64,000 nucleotides of DNA from CAYQUC01 sp964420605 (GTDB lineage: Bacteria; Pseudomonadota; Gammaproteobacteria; UBA6429; Thiohalophilaceae): positions 1-64,000 of the forward strand of contig CAYQUC010000002.1 in the NCBI GenBank assembly GCA_964420605.1, written 5' to 3'. The translations under genes were made by a program, and so were the position numbers. The notes under the pieces are model-generated. The model saw only the letters and a program-made list of their open reading frames with translations, did no database searches and had not been told where the DNA came from. Of this stretch, positions 27,953 to 36,624 are shown piece by piece. Each line of letters begins with the position of its first letter. Within the stretch, counting starts at the first letter, position 1.

Positions 27953-28837
27953 ATGAGTGCATTTTGCATCAATGTTCATACTGGTCAAAAACGAAATTAT
28001 ATATGTTTAAAACTAGTTATCTCGATTAGTTTCTTTATTGTTATCGCATCGACATCAACAGCATTATTGGCTAAGTCGGACTCTCGTTTTGCGTTAGTCA
28101 TCGGTAACAGTCAATATAAATACGCATCTAAATTAAAAAACCCAAAAAATGATTCTATCGATATGGCCAAAACGTTGAATGGACTTTATTTTGATACGAC
28201 ACTCATTTTAAATGCAAACAAAACAACCATAAAAAAATCAATTAGTCGGTTATTGTCAAAGCTTAAAAAAAATGGCGGTGTCGGTTTATTTTATTATGCC
28301 GGCCATGGCGTGCAATTTGAAGGCAGTAATTACCTGCTGCCCATTGAAACTAAAGTGGGCACTGAAATTGAAATAATGAAACAAAGTGTTAATATAACCA
28401 GTTTGTTAAACGGTATGCGTAAAATTGATTCGGCAACCAATATTATTATTTTAGATGCGTGCCGCGACAATCCGTTTAAGAATACCGCTCGTTTGGGCAC
28501 GCGATCAGCAAGCAGCAATAAGAGTCGAAGTTTGGTTAGAATTATACCGAGCTTAAATTCAGGTTTAAGCAAATTAGATGCACCGTCTAATACCATTATT
28601 GCTTATGCAACTGCACCGGGTAAGGTCGCATTAGATGGTCGTGGACGAAATAGTCCTTACACCGCAAAATTGATCGAATCCATGCAACGCCCTGGTTTAA
28701 CCATCGGTGAAGTTTTTCGTCAGGTACGCTCGAGTGTTGTTAAACAAACAAACGGCCAGCAAATCCCTTGGGAATCATCGTCATTACTAAACGATTTTTA
28801 TTTTAAATACCGAACCCTAATTCCAATGGGTTTTTAA
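27953..28837 (+). CDS. Caspase-like (peptidase C14) protein, short form
   Basis: 294 residues from ATG 27953 (GGTGGAG ribosome site; a GTG codon 15 bp upstream is the alternative). A hydrophobic segment at about residues 18-40 is a signal or membrane anchor, so the domain should be periplasmic. The caspase-hemoglobinase fold is clear: RFALVIGNSQYKYASKLKNP, catalytic His118 in FYYAGHGVQFEG and Cys170 in IIILDACRDNPF. TIIAYATAPGKVALDGRGRNSPYT closes the pocket. Acidic residues around the site suggest Arg/Lys specificity as in metacaspases. It precedes a putative barrel gene (20 bp). Confidence 0.9.
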   Translation: MSAFCINVHTGQKRNYICLKLVISISFFIVIASTSTALLAKSDSRFALVIGNSQYKYASKLKNPKNDSIDMAKTLNGLYFDTTLILNANKTTIKKSISRLLSKLKKNGGVGLFYYAGHGVQFEGSNYLLPIETKVGTEIEIMKQSVNITSLLNGMRKIDSATNIIILDACRDNPFKNTARLGTRSASSNKSRSLVRIIPSLNSGLSKLDAPSNTIIAYATAPGKVALDGRGRNSPYTAKLIESMQRPGLTIGEVFRQVRSSVVKQTNGQQIPWESSSLLNDFYFKYRTLIPMGF

Positions 28838-28857
28838 TGAGCTAAATGGAGTTTTAT

Positions 28858-29664
28858 ATGACAAGGAAAAAACAACAATTAATCGCCTTTGTGCTTGGGT
28901 TCGGATTTTCAATGACGGTTGCTGCCGACAATCGAGTTGATGTTATTACCACGATAGCCGTCGGTACCATTAATATGCAATTGGACATTGTCGAAACATT
29001 TGACGGTGGCGCTAATTTTAGTGGTGATAACCGAACCCTTAGTATCAACCCTAAAATACCAAGTGCCGAAATTGGTGTGACGGTTTTGGACGACAACATC
29101 TATTACGGATTCACCATGCAAATCACAGGACAAAGTGTTGCTCGATTTGATAAAGTCACTTTTGATAGCAGTGTACCAACTACCAATAGCAGTAGCAGCC
29201 AAGAAGTCACATCGCGAACGGCTTACAGTGTTTATACCGGTTACGCGCTAACGGACAGCAATAGTATTTATGGCGGCGTAACTTTTGGCACAGGTAGTTA
29301 TGGCAATGAAGTTTTTATCGATGAATTTGGGCCATTCATTGGTAGTAGTTATGCGCTACGCTTTAGTTCAAACTCGTCATTAAATTTTGATCTATCCTTG
29401 TCGATGGTAAATATTGAAGCAACCTTAAACGATACATCACCACGTTTAGAACACACCATAACTACCACGAACCGCGCAATTAGTTATTCTGCAACGTGGT
29501 TAAAAGCCTTGGATCGCGGTCGTTCATTTTTTGTAAGACTAAAAATAATCGATTTAGTACTGGACGGCAGTGGCACCGTGAGTGATATTTCAAACAGCGT
29601 TGGAACTGCAACCATAAAAGGAAGCCAAGTCTCCACTTTTTTAAGCTTGGGGATGGGGTTTTGA
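28858..29664 (+). CDS. Putative outer-membrane protein next to caspase gene
   Basis: 268 residues from the ATG at 28858; the TGGAG ribosome site overlaps an alternative ATG 12 bp upstream. The signal peptide is IAFVLGFGFSMTVAADN. Alternating strands, many Ser/Thr-rich turns and a C-terminal FLSLGMGF fit an outer-membrane barrel of about 10-12 strands. I do not recognise the family. It begins 20 bp after the caspase stop and is probably in the same operon, which suggests the caspase acts on or with an envelope target. Confidence 0.6.
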   Translation: MTRKKQQLIAFVLGFGFSMTVAADNRVDVITTIAVGTINMQLDIVETFDGGANFSGDNRTLSINPKIPSAEIGVTVLDDNIYYGFTMQITGQSVARFDKVTFDSSVPTTNSSSSQEVTSRTAYSVYTGYALTDSNSIYGGVTFGTGSYGNEVFIDEFGPFIGSSYALRFSSNSSLNFDLSLSMVNIEATLNDTSPRLEHTITTTNRAISYSATWLKALDRGRSFFVRLKIIDLVLDGSGTVSDISNSVGTATIKGSQVSTFLSLGMGF

Positions 29665-29669
29665 TTTAT

Positions 29670-29694
29670 TTAAACCAAACAGCAATTGGTTTAA
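29670..29694. terminator. Bidirectional terminator-like hairpin
   Basis: 9-bp arms TTAAACCAA/TTGGTTTAA with a 7-nt loop between convergent genes. It is AT-rich and lacks a long T-run on either strand, so support is moderate. Confidence 0.4.
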
Positions 29695-29741
29695 TGTTTA
29701 TCTAATTCATTGAGTAAAATACTGTTTTGGAATAGTACACA

Positions 29742-30371
29742 TTATAGTTTTTTATACAGCGCATAAATATAAGGGCGTGGATCACCACTAGGGTTTGTGA
29801 ATGTGTAGTGTTCAGATTGTATTAGCGTAAAGTTCGTTCCTAATCGTTCAGTCATTTCGTCGATAGAATAACGATGCAAGTCAAGCCCAGCACACTGTGG
29901 ATAACCCATTGTCGAAAATTCTGCTAGTAATGCATAACCACCCGGCGCTAGTGTTGATTGCAAGTTAGTGAAGTAGCGTTGAATGTCCGCTTCTTCCAGT
30001 AAAAAATGAAGCACAGCACGATCAATCCAGATATCGGCTTTGGAAGTGGCATCAGGCAGTGGCTTGGCTATATTATGATGAAGCCATGTTAAATCTTCAC
30101 TTGTACCTATTCTGTTTTTTAATTTGTTTAATGCGGCTTCACTGATATCGTTTAAGATAAGTTTTAGCCCTCGCGTTAGCAGTTTGTCAACAAGTAATGA
30201 TGTACCGGCACCAGCAAGGAACACGGTTGTTTGTTTTTCTGCTTGAGTTAAATTAAGTGGAATTAAATTAAAGAACTTTAAGGTCTGTGATACATCGTCT
30301 TCATACCATCCAAGTTCTGAATCGTTTTTGGCCGAAAAAATTTTATTCCAGTGCTCATTTAGTGTTGTCAT
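29742..30371 (-). CDS. Class I SAM-dependent methyltransferase
   Basis: 209 residues. The N-terminal HWNKIFSAKNDSELGWYEDD is common in small-molecule methyltransferases of the TPMT/UbiE-like kind. Motif I is VFLAGAGTSLLVDKLLTRG with a slightly altered glycine loop. The acidic strand-2 end is LILNDIS, motif IV is ADIWIDRAVLHFL and LAPGGYALLAEFS follows. The substrate is unknown. It stands alone on the minus strand, convergent with the barrel gene. Confidence 0.82.
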   Translation of the reverse strand: MTTLNEHWNKIFSAKNDSELGWYEDDVSQTLKFFNLIPLNLTQAEKQTTVFLAGAGTSLLVDKLLTRGLKLILNDISEAALNKLKNRIGTSEDLTWLHHNIAKPLPDATSKADIWIDRAVLHFLLEEADIQRYFTNLQSTLAPGGYALLAEFSTMGYPQCAGLDLHRYSIDEMTERLGTNFTLIQSEHYTFTNPSGDPRPYIYALYKKL

Positions 30372-30506
30372 ACGATATTATCGTTTTATTTTCTTTTGGC
30401 TATATGAGTTAGATCAATAGAACGTCAACTTTATAATAAAAAATCGAAATAAGCGAAAAGAAAAATACTGTAGCTAGTGCCAGAATAGAGTGCTACGGTT
30501 TTATTG

Positions 30507-31436
30507 TTAGTGAGCTTCGGTGTCGGTGATTAAACTAACAATGTAGTGTGCGGTTTCACATAATGCGGGTTTATCATTGGTTTTCATTACTAGGCTGAGT
30601 GCTTTAGTTTCAGGCGATTTAAGCGTTACAAACTGTTGTTGTAATTGCTGCAAGTTTGTTGATAATAAATTTAACCGTTCACTATTTGAGTTAATTTTGC
30701 ACTGTAGTGCGGCGAGCCCTGCAAGTTGGCCAGTTTGTAACAAGGCATTATACTCTAGGGTTGACATGCTGTTGTTGACATCGTGGTAAGCTGTGTTCGC
30801 TAAAGTTGACGGGGTTATGCCATAACTTTTAAATGGTGTTTCACCAATATTACTTATACTAATTTTAAAACCGGTTTCTAATACATTTTGAACGTTTGAT
30901 TTTAGTTTTGGTTTGTCAAAAAAAGATCGTTTTCCTGAATATACTGGCGTGGGTTTTTGGTCAGTGGCTAACTGAGCCCACTCGGCATTAAGTGTACTGC
31001 CCCAATTAGTGTAAGCATCATTTAAACTTAATTGAATATTAATTTCCTGCTGTTGCGGTAAAATAGCCAAAACCAGAATGATTAGTGCGACGGTTGAAAA
31101 GCCACCGGTTAGGGCAGTTTTAGTTGTTATGTAATCCACTATGGCACGAAATGGATTTTTAATTTTTTTAGCGGTTTTTACTGATGTGTTGTCAAGTTCC
31201 TCCATGTAAGCGAGTGTTTCTACACAGCGAATCCAGCGTTCGTGAATAGCTTGGTCATTGGCAATATAGGCTAGTACTTGCGCGCGTCGAGTACTGTCGA
31301 GTTGGTTTTCGTATAATGCAGTTAGTTCTTCATCGCTGGGTATTAACCCAACGCTGTTGGTCTTTTTAAGTGGAATAAATTGCAAAACTAAGTGAGCAAT
31401 TGCTTTTAGTTTTGTTTGTGTTTTTAATTCAGTCAT
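30507..31436 (-). CDS. Membrane protein, probable anti-sigma factor
   Basis: 309 residues. The N-terminal cytoplasmic part (PSDEELTALYENQLDSTRRAQVLAYIANDQAIHERW, in two segments) looks like the anti-sigma head of ECF partners but lacks the zinc-binding Cys/His. One membrane helix follows at about residues 113-132. A 175-residue periplasmic domain of unknown fold follows, with two cysteines. It starts 9 bp after the sigma-like gene, so the pair is translated together. Anti-sigma function is inferred from layout and topology, not from a diagnostic motif. Confidence 0.55.
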   Translation of the reverse strand: MTELKTQTKLKAIAHLVLQFIPLKKTNSVGLIPSDEELTALYENQLDSTRRAQVLAYIANDQAIHERWIRCVETLAYMEELDNTSVKTAKKIKNPFRAIVDYITTKTALTGGFSTVALIILVLAILPQQQEINIQLSLNDAYTNWGSTLNAEWAQLATDQKPTPVYSGKRSFFDKPKLKSNVQNVLETGFKISISNIGETPFKSYGITPSTLANTAYHDVNNSMSTLEYNALLQTGQLAGLAALQCKINSNSERLNLLSTNLQQLQQQFVTLKSPETKALSLVMKTNDKPALCETAHYIVSLITDTEAH

Positions 31437-31445
31437 AATATTTGA

Positions 31446-32342
31446 TTACTCCGAAATCTCAATGCAAATGTCATTAATTTCACGAAGATCAATTTCGAGT
31501 TCGCTAAATACAGCGCTAATTTTTTCTAACGCTTCTTTTAGTTTTCGTCCCGGTAAATGCTCTTTCATGCCCAATGATTTTGCAATGACTGATTTTTTAA
31601 TGCCATCTTGAAAATGCATACGCATAATAATTTTTTCTTCATCCGTTAATTGTATTTTTTGACGTAAAGCATCAAATTTTTGTTGGTTTTTTTTAACGTA
31701 GCTAGTGCAAAGATCCGTTGCGGTTTTACCAAACAGGCTTTCAATGGGTTTTTCATTCATTAGGCTAGAGATTAATAATAATGTTTCAGTGTATTGTGCT
31801 TCGGTTACCGGTTGTTCTGGTGTTTCGTTTGTTGTAATTAGTGTGGTCGGATCATAACCTTCATCAGTTGGTGTACTGCTCGTTGTCACTTCTCGATGTG
31901 TTTCACCACCACACCAAGGCAGTCGTGCTTTAATGGTTTTAACTGCATCGTTAATAACAGCAAGTTCGCGTAAACCGTTTGAACAAAAGTGCTCGACAAC
32001 GGATTGCAATAATTGCCGTTCTAAACACAGCATTTTCCAAATTTGTAACCACAATGCACCTTGGCGTTTTAACCATTCCGGTGGTCGCAATCGACCAAAC
32101 CGTTGCCGTGAAAATTCTTCTAATAAATGACTAGTCACCGTATGCAAATACGACTCGGGTTTACAGTGTCCTTTAAATGATGCTAAACACTGCCATTGAT
32201 CGGCTGATAATTTTTCTAACACATAGGTACCTGCTTCTTCTGCTAAACCGCCCTTACCAAAGCGCTTATTCGCTAATTTATCGAGTTTTTGCAACCATCC
32301 CGATTGAAAAACAAGCGATTGCCAGTTAATGTCGTCAGCCAA
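31446..32342 (-). CDS. ECF-like sigma-70 family factor
   Basis: 298 residues. A region-2-like N-terminus is seen: VLEKLSADQWQCLASFKGH, ESYLHTVTSHLLEEFSRQR, then FGRLRPPEWLKRQG. The C-terminal part resembles region 4 with a helix-turn-helix (LTDEEKIIMRMHFQDGIKK, then SVIAKSLGMKEHLPGRKLKEAL). The two are joined by an unusually long linker with a Thr/Pro/Glu-rich stretch (about residues 150-190). It is placed between a caspase gene (85 bp upstream) and the membrane anti-sigma-like gene (9 bp). The function as sigma is well supported but promoter specificity is unknown. Confidence 0.72.
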   Translation of the reverse strand: MADDINWQSLVFQSGWLQKLDKLANKRFGKGGLAEEAGTYVLEKLSADQWQCLASFKGHCKPESYLHTVTSHLLEEFSRQRFGRLRPPEWLKRQGALWLQIWKMLCLERQLLQSVVEHFCSNGLRELAVINDAVKTIKARLPWCGGETHREVTTSSTPTDEGYDPTTLITTNETPEQPVTEAQYTETLLLISSLMNEKPIESLFGKTATDLCTSYVKKNQQKFDALRQKIQLTDEEKIIMRMHFQDGIKKSVIAKSLGMKEHLPGRKLKEALEKISAVFSELEIDLREINDICIEISE

Positions 32343-32427
32343 TGTCAGACCTCTATGAAATAGTTCAGTTTAGTTAATAAGACAATACACTATAAGTGAA
32401 GTGAGTAATGTGTGTACTGTTATAATA

Positions 32428-34200
32428 CTAATTTAATTCCGAGGTCACAAGTTCCAGGCTAGCTCTGGCTTTTTTTAAGGCTGCATTTTGCAGTAAGCGA
32501 CTTAATTTTTTTGCATCTAGTGATTCTGGTTTAAATATTTTTGCCATTAAATCGCGATAGTCAGCGCTGGATTGCTCAAATGCATAAACCTGCAAATATT
32601 CTCGCCCAAATGGCGGCACAACTTTTGATAATGCTTTAAAAGCCAGTAACTCATAGGCGCGCAAAGGTTTTTTTTCTGCATCGTTATAAGGGTATAAAAC
32701 CGTCACTGTACCCTGTGCATTAATATTAAGAATTAAAATATAAGCCGCGCGCGAACTTTTAATGGCGATTCCAACCGTGTCGCCTTCAACAACAGTGCTA
32801 CCGCGACCACTGGCAAACATATCAAAATCGATAGTGAAGTCTTGCTTAAATTGGCCATCAATTAATTGTTTAATCCAACGTTGTTGGTTTACGGCGTTGA
32901 TAATGTCACTGCTACTTGGATTTTTTAAGGTTAAGATCAAATCACCCGCATGGCTAATAAATAAAACAGAATTATTTTTCTTACGAATATCAAGCTGGGC
33001 ATCACGTTTAACTAGCCGTACGTTTTTAATGGTTTTTATGCGTTGCCGTAATTCTGTTAAGGAGTCATCAATGTTAATGTGTAAATCAGTTTTATTTAAA
33101 TCAAAATACGATTTTTGTTGTAACCCCGATACCGTATTCAAACCAGCTTGTTTCGAGTGTTTGTTGTATGCAATTTTATTCAGTTTTGGTTTTAATTGAA
33201 AATTTTTCTTCTTATGAGAAAAAATAGCCTTGGATAACAGTTTATTGTTGTCTTCCGCTAAAGACGGCAAACCCTGTGGTGTGCTTGCAAAACCACGCAA
33301 GCGCATGAACTGTCGAACGGATTTTTTGAGTTCTGAGTAATTAATATAACCATCGTTGTTACTATCAGCATTTAGTGTGTTATTAAGTACACGCAATAAT
33401 GCATCAGAAAATGCACCATGCGGTAAGCCGTCTATTGTTGGATAACGAGCCAACATGCTTGGTTTAATATCTTGCGCTGGCTCATACTCGCTACTGGCCG
33501 ATAAATAAAAAATATTTTTATAAGGGTAGATAGTGTTTTCTGTGGAAGAAATTAGTGATCGTGGCTTTTCAATTTGAGCCGCGTTTTCGCCCAAACCGCG
33601 TGATGCCAAGATGGCATTCGAGCTTAAATAACGTGTTGTTAATTGTTGTGTGTTGTAGAGTCCACGGACAGTGTTACCCGAAAAACAGGCATCAATGGCA
33701 ACAAAGACATGTCGGCCATTGTTATCAAATTTTTGCAATAATGGTTTTAAATCGTGTCGCCCGATAATGAGTTTTTGCATTAATTCGGATTGGTTTTTAA
33801 TCGATTTAATATCAACCGGAATAAATGCACCTGAGTTTATCGGTAAGTTTGATTTAAAGGCATTATCTTGTGAGCTAGTGCCGTGACCACTGAGATAAAT
33901 AAAAACAGAATCACCCGCTTTCGATTTTGTGTATAAGTGTTTAATATTGTCTAAAATATTTTTACGGGTACCCTCATCGTTGAGCAGTAGCGTGATATTT
34001 TTTGGTTTAAATGCCCATTTTGTTTGTAATATCGTTTTTAATAAACGCGCATCATTCTTTGGCCCAGCAAGGGGTTTGATATGATAGTCCGCAATGCCAA
34101 CCAATAATGCGTATTGCTCGGCCACGGCATTATTCATGGTGAACATAGCGGCGAACACCGACACTATCGTTGAAATGATTTTTACATTGGTGTTACTCAT
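32428..34200 (-). CDS. Caspase-family protein with EF-hand loop and DUF4384 domain
   Basis: 590 residues with a signal peptide (about 1-27). The caspase domain follows: QYALLVGIADYHIKPLAGP, His106 in IYLSGHGTSS and Cys172 in VAIDACFSGN, both catalytic residues present. Within the domain's distal part lies a canonical EF-hand loop, Asp279 to Glu290 (DSNNDGYINYSE). The C-terminal region with GDTVGIAIKSSRAAYILILN and VLYPYNDAEKKPL is a DUF4384 domain. Calcium-dependent activation, as in metacaspases, is an inference. It is the first gene of the sigma/anti-sigma operon, with a shared-motif copy 76 bp upstream. Confidence 0.9.
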   Translation of the reverse strand: MSNTNVKIISTIVSVFAAMFTMNNAVAEQYALLVGIADYHIKPLAGPKNDARLLKTILQTKWAFKPKNITLLLNDEGTRKNILDNIKHLYTKSKAGDSVFIYLSGHGTSSQDNAFKSNLPINSGAFIPVDIKSIKNQSELMQKLIIGRHDLKPLLQKFDNNGRHVFVAIDACFSGNTVRGLYNTQQLTTRYLSSNAILASRGLGENAAQIEKPRSLISSTENTIYPYKNIFYLSASSEYEPAQDIKPSMLARYPTIDGLPHGAFSDALLRVLNNTLNADSNNDGYINYSELKKSVRQFMRLRGFASTPQGLPSLAEDNNKLLSKAIFSHKKKNFQLKPKLNKIAYNKHSKQAGLNTVSGLQQKSYFDLNKTDLHINIDDSLTELRQRIKTIKNVRLVKRDAQLDIRKKNNSVLFISHAGDLILTLKNPSSSDIINAVNQQRWIKQLIDGQFKQDFTIDFDMFASGRGSTVVEGDTVGIAIKSSRAAYILILNINAQGTVTVLYPYNDAEKKPLRAYELLAFKALSKVVPPFGREYLQVYAFEQSSADYRDLMAKIFKPESLDAKKLSRLLQNAALKKARASLELVTSELN

Positions 34201-34275
34201 TATTTGTTTTCATCGTTCTTGTCATGGTTTATACGGTCATGATAATCGGATTTACGGATAAAATCCTACTGTGAG

Positions 34276-34300
34276 TACAATTCTTACACATTGATGGGTA
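34276..34300 (+). promoter_or_regulatory. Shared regulatory motif, copy B (caspase-sigma operon)
   Basis: TACAATTCTTAC, 76 bp before the caspase start. It reads on the plus strand while the operon is on the minus strand, and the ATTG element at +9 is absent (GGTA). So either orientation does not matter or this copy acts differently. Confidence 0.45.
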
Positions 34301-34409
34301 TTTTCTAATAACATTGAATAACGGCTGAATAGGCAGCTTGAACATTTATTTATATTAAATGACGGTTTTTGTTCATATTGTAGTGGGGCCATTGGCTATG
34401 GCATTATTC

Positions 34410-34460
34410 TTTTCATTATTAACTACTAATTAAAGGATAATTGATAGTTAATAATGAAAA
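34410..34460. repeat. 16-bp perfect AT-rich inverted repeat
   Basis: Arms TTTTCATTATTAACTA (34410-34425) and its exact complement (34445-34460), with a 19-nt loop that itself contains AATTA/TAATT. There is no T-run after the stem for the upstream minus-strand gene. It could be an operator or a miniature mobile remnant. Confidence 0.6.
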
Positions 34461-34577
34461 TCCCTAAAAGGTGAGGGGCAAGTAGGGGGGGGGAATCTTA
34501 GCTTAATACATTAAACGGTTTTTTACGCCATAGCAGCAATTCTATTATTATAGTTGCCCAGTTTTAACATTATATGA

Positions 34578-35123
34578 TTAGTTGAGCGCATTAATAACTT
34601 CTTGAGCATACTGAGGTGCGTACTTTTTATATTTTTTCCATTGAATTATTTCTTCATCACTGAAAGTGGCTATTTGATACTTATTATTTTCTCTATAGGA
34701 ACATGAATAAAGTTCACAGTCTTGAAATGCTGATGCTGTTATATGAGAGTTAGGAAACCATTGGCGTAAGGTTTTTGTAATTCCTTCTTCATGCTGATTT
34801 TTGGTTATAGTTAGCTCATTGAGTTGAGTAACTGGGCCACTTAAATCTGTTTTCCAATTCATTAATGCACCAGCTGCATGGATAACACATGAATTTTTAC
34901 GGTATTTTTGAATGTATTCTGCAAGCTCTCTACGCAAGATATCCCAAGATTTTTGTTTTTTATTTGGTTTTATAACAGCGTGAATAGCACACATGATAAT
35001 ACTGTCTAAAATAACCGTTAATGTAAGGCAGCTTGATACATATCCAAATGCTATAACTGCATTATCTGGAGAATACGAACTCTCCATGGTACCTTCAGAA
35101 CATCTTACTAATTGATATGTCAT
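34578..35123 (-). CDS. Hypothetical protein
   Basis: 181 residues, no signal peptide. A mildly hydrophobic stretch at about 24-52 (VIAFGYVSSCLTLTVILDSIIMCAIHAV) might be a buried core rather than a membrane span. The motif NSCVIHAAGALMNW and the segment HITASAFQDCELYSCSYRE contain conserved-looking Cys/His. A tail of charged and aromatic residues follows. I do not recognise the family. It has no neighbour on the same strand within 370 bp, so it is monocistronic. Confidence 0.6.
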   Translation of the reverse strand: MTYQLVRCSEGTMESSYSPDNAVIAFGYVSSCLTLTVILDSIIMCAIHAVIKPNKKQKSWDILRRELAEYIQKYRKNSCVIHAAGALMNWKTDLSGPVTQLNELTITKNQHEEGITKTLRQWFPNSHITASAFQDCELYSCSYRENNKYQIATFSDEEIIQWKKYKKYAPQYAQEVINALN

Positions 35124-35603
35124 TAGATTAATCCTTTAGTTGTTTTCAATTTATAGCACAAAAGGTCTCTGACTCAAATTGCACTTACTTAGGTTAAAAG
35201 GAATTCAAAAATCGAATATAAGAGTTTGAAAAATAGGCAGACGTGATGGTAAAGTAATTGTATCCCACAAACACACAGCCAACCCTAATAACATTAGCTA
35301 TAAAACAAGACAAGTACAACAATTGTTCCAAACTTACGTTAATTAAACCGATGCGTACAGTTTTTTTAGCTACTGACCAGCCCTCAATAAAGAGTAAGAA
35401 AAGTAGTGAGTTAAATTTTGAATTATATATTAAACTGTTTTTTTTACACGAAACGTCAATTCAACAGTAAATTTAATTATCCCAGTTGTTGTCATGTATC
35501 CATAAAATTCAAATTAATTGAATTATCTACCTAATTTTCAGTTTGATTTCAGTTTGGCACTTTACACTATGTTTGAAAGTCATAGAAAAGTAAGGAGTTC
35601 AAC
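35124..35603. other. Intergenic stretch (480 bp) with operon promoter
   Basis: No credible gene; a 70-codon TTG-started frame here lacks a ribosome site and domain. The right end carries the tandem 11-bp repeat and probable promoter of the cytochrome operon, with a strong AAGGAG ribosome site at 35592-35597. Confidence 0.6.
35536..35570 (+). promoter_or_regulatory. Tandem 11-bp repeat and promoter of the cytochrome operon
   Basis: TTTCAGTTTGA then TTTCAGTTTGG, a perfect 11-bp period, the arrangement bound by OmpR/PhoB-type response regulators. A -10-like TACACT lies at 35563-35568; the -35 region would fall inside the repeats, as in promoters activated by this class. The operon encodes its own such regulator. 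Confidence 0.6.
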
Positions 35604-36170
35604 ATGCATTCTGAAACAAATATTAAAGTGTGGGATTTATTCATTCGATTATTCCATTGGACATTAGTTAGTGCCTTTATCATTGCATTTGTAACCGAAG
35701 AAGATTTTTTAACATTGCATGTTTGGGCTGGTTATACGGTATTTGTGATTATTATGATCCGTTTACTATGGGGAATTGTCGGAAGCCGGTATGCGCGTTT
35801 TTCTAATTTTATCACCTCACCAAAAATTGCGTTTAACTATATTAAAGACACCTTACATTTTAAAGCAAAACGTTATATTGGCCATAATCCTGCCGGTGGT
35901 TTAATGATCATCGTGATGATTATTTCGCTAATATTAACCACGATAACCGGTATTGCGGTCTATGGTGCTGAAGATCAAGCCGGTCCGATGGCTGCGTGGT
36001 TTGCCGCTGATTCACTCTGGGAAGATGTTTTTGAAGAACTACATGAGTTTTTAGCAAACTTTACACTGTTATTGGTGGTGATTCACGTTATTGGTGTTGC
36101 TGTTGAAAGCCTCATCCATAAAGAAAATCTGGTACGCGCCATGATAGATGGTTTTAAAAAAACGAATTAG
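35604..36170 (+). CDS. Cytochrome b561-type membrane protein
   Basis: 188 residues with four membrane helices and candidate haem-ligand histidines at the expected places: KVWDLFIRLFHWTLV (helix 1), LTLHVWAGYTVF (helix 2), ELHEFLANFTLLLVVIHVIG (helix 4). Di-haem cytochrome b of this type passes electrons from the quinol pool to small periplasmic c-type cytochromes. It is the first of six genes that include SHP-like and diheme cytochromes, so it is probably their membrane electron donor. Confidence 0.9.
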   Translation: MHSETNIKVWDLFIRLFHWTLVSAFIIAFVTEEDFLTLHVWAGYTVFVIIMIRLLWGIVGSRYARFSNFITSPKIAFNYIKDTLHFKAKRYIGHNPAGGLMIIVMIISLILTTITGIAVYGAEDQAGPMAAWFAADSLWEDVFEELHEFLANFTLLLVVIHVIGVAVESLIHKENLVRAMIDGFKKTN

Positions 36171-36205
36171 TTTTATAACAATGGTAGCACAACAGGAAAG
36201 TAAAC

Positions 36206-36604
36206 ATGCGACACCTATTTTTAATTGTAATACTCAGTATTTCAAATACTGTTAGTGCGGCTAATTCTGCCGCAGTAACGACATTATTAATACAATATCA
36301 ATCAGAATCGGCAATAAATTTTAGTGTGCGACAAGGCCGCGAATTATGGCAGAAAAAGTTTAACTCAGCCTCTGGTGAGGCACGCAGTTGCACAAACTGT
36401 CATAGTAAAAATTTAACGGTTACTGGTAAGCACATTAAAACCAAAAAAACTATTGAAGCAATGGCACCGTCGGTTAATAGCAAACGCTTAATGAAAATAA
36501 AAACCATTAAAAAGTGGTTTAAACGAAACTGTAAATGGACTCTTGGCCGTGAATGTAGTGCACAAGAAAAGGGGCATTTACTTAAATACATTCAATCTCA
36601 ATAA
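36206..36604 (+). CDS. DUF1924 monohaem cytochrome c (SHP-like)
   Basis: 132 residues with a signal peptide (LFLIVILSISNTVSAA). One haem-binding motif CTNCH (about residues 62-66) is seen. The flanking sequence FSVRQGRELWQKKF, CHSKNLTVTGKHIKTKKTIEAMAPSVN and RNCKWTLGRECSAQEKGHLLKYIQS fits DUF1924. Two further cysteines (about 111 and 117) could form a disulfide. SHP proteins of this family bind oxygen or NO transiently and are paired with the diheme cytochrome encoded next. Spacing to the neighbours is 35 and 20 bp. Confidence 0.9.
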   Translation: MRHLFLIVILSISNTVSAANSAAVTTLLIQYQSESAINFSVRQGRELWQKKFNSASGEARSCTNCHSKNLTVTGKHIKTKKTIEAMAPSVNSKRLMKIKTIKKWFKRNCKWTLGRECSAQEKGHLLKYIQSQ

Positions 36605-36624
36605 GTTAGATTAAGGAATTCAAC

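Larger units (their letters stand above)
34201..34577. other. Intergenic stretch (377 bp) with motif B and palindrome
   Basis: No gene. It holds the shared motif copy (34276-34300), a 16-bp inverted repeat (34410-34460) and a run of nine G (34485-34493). Confidence 0.65.

Noticed and set aside
35258..35470. 70-codon frame in the spacer before the cytochrome operon
   Set aside because: TTG start, no ribosome site and low-complexity content; not a credible gene.
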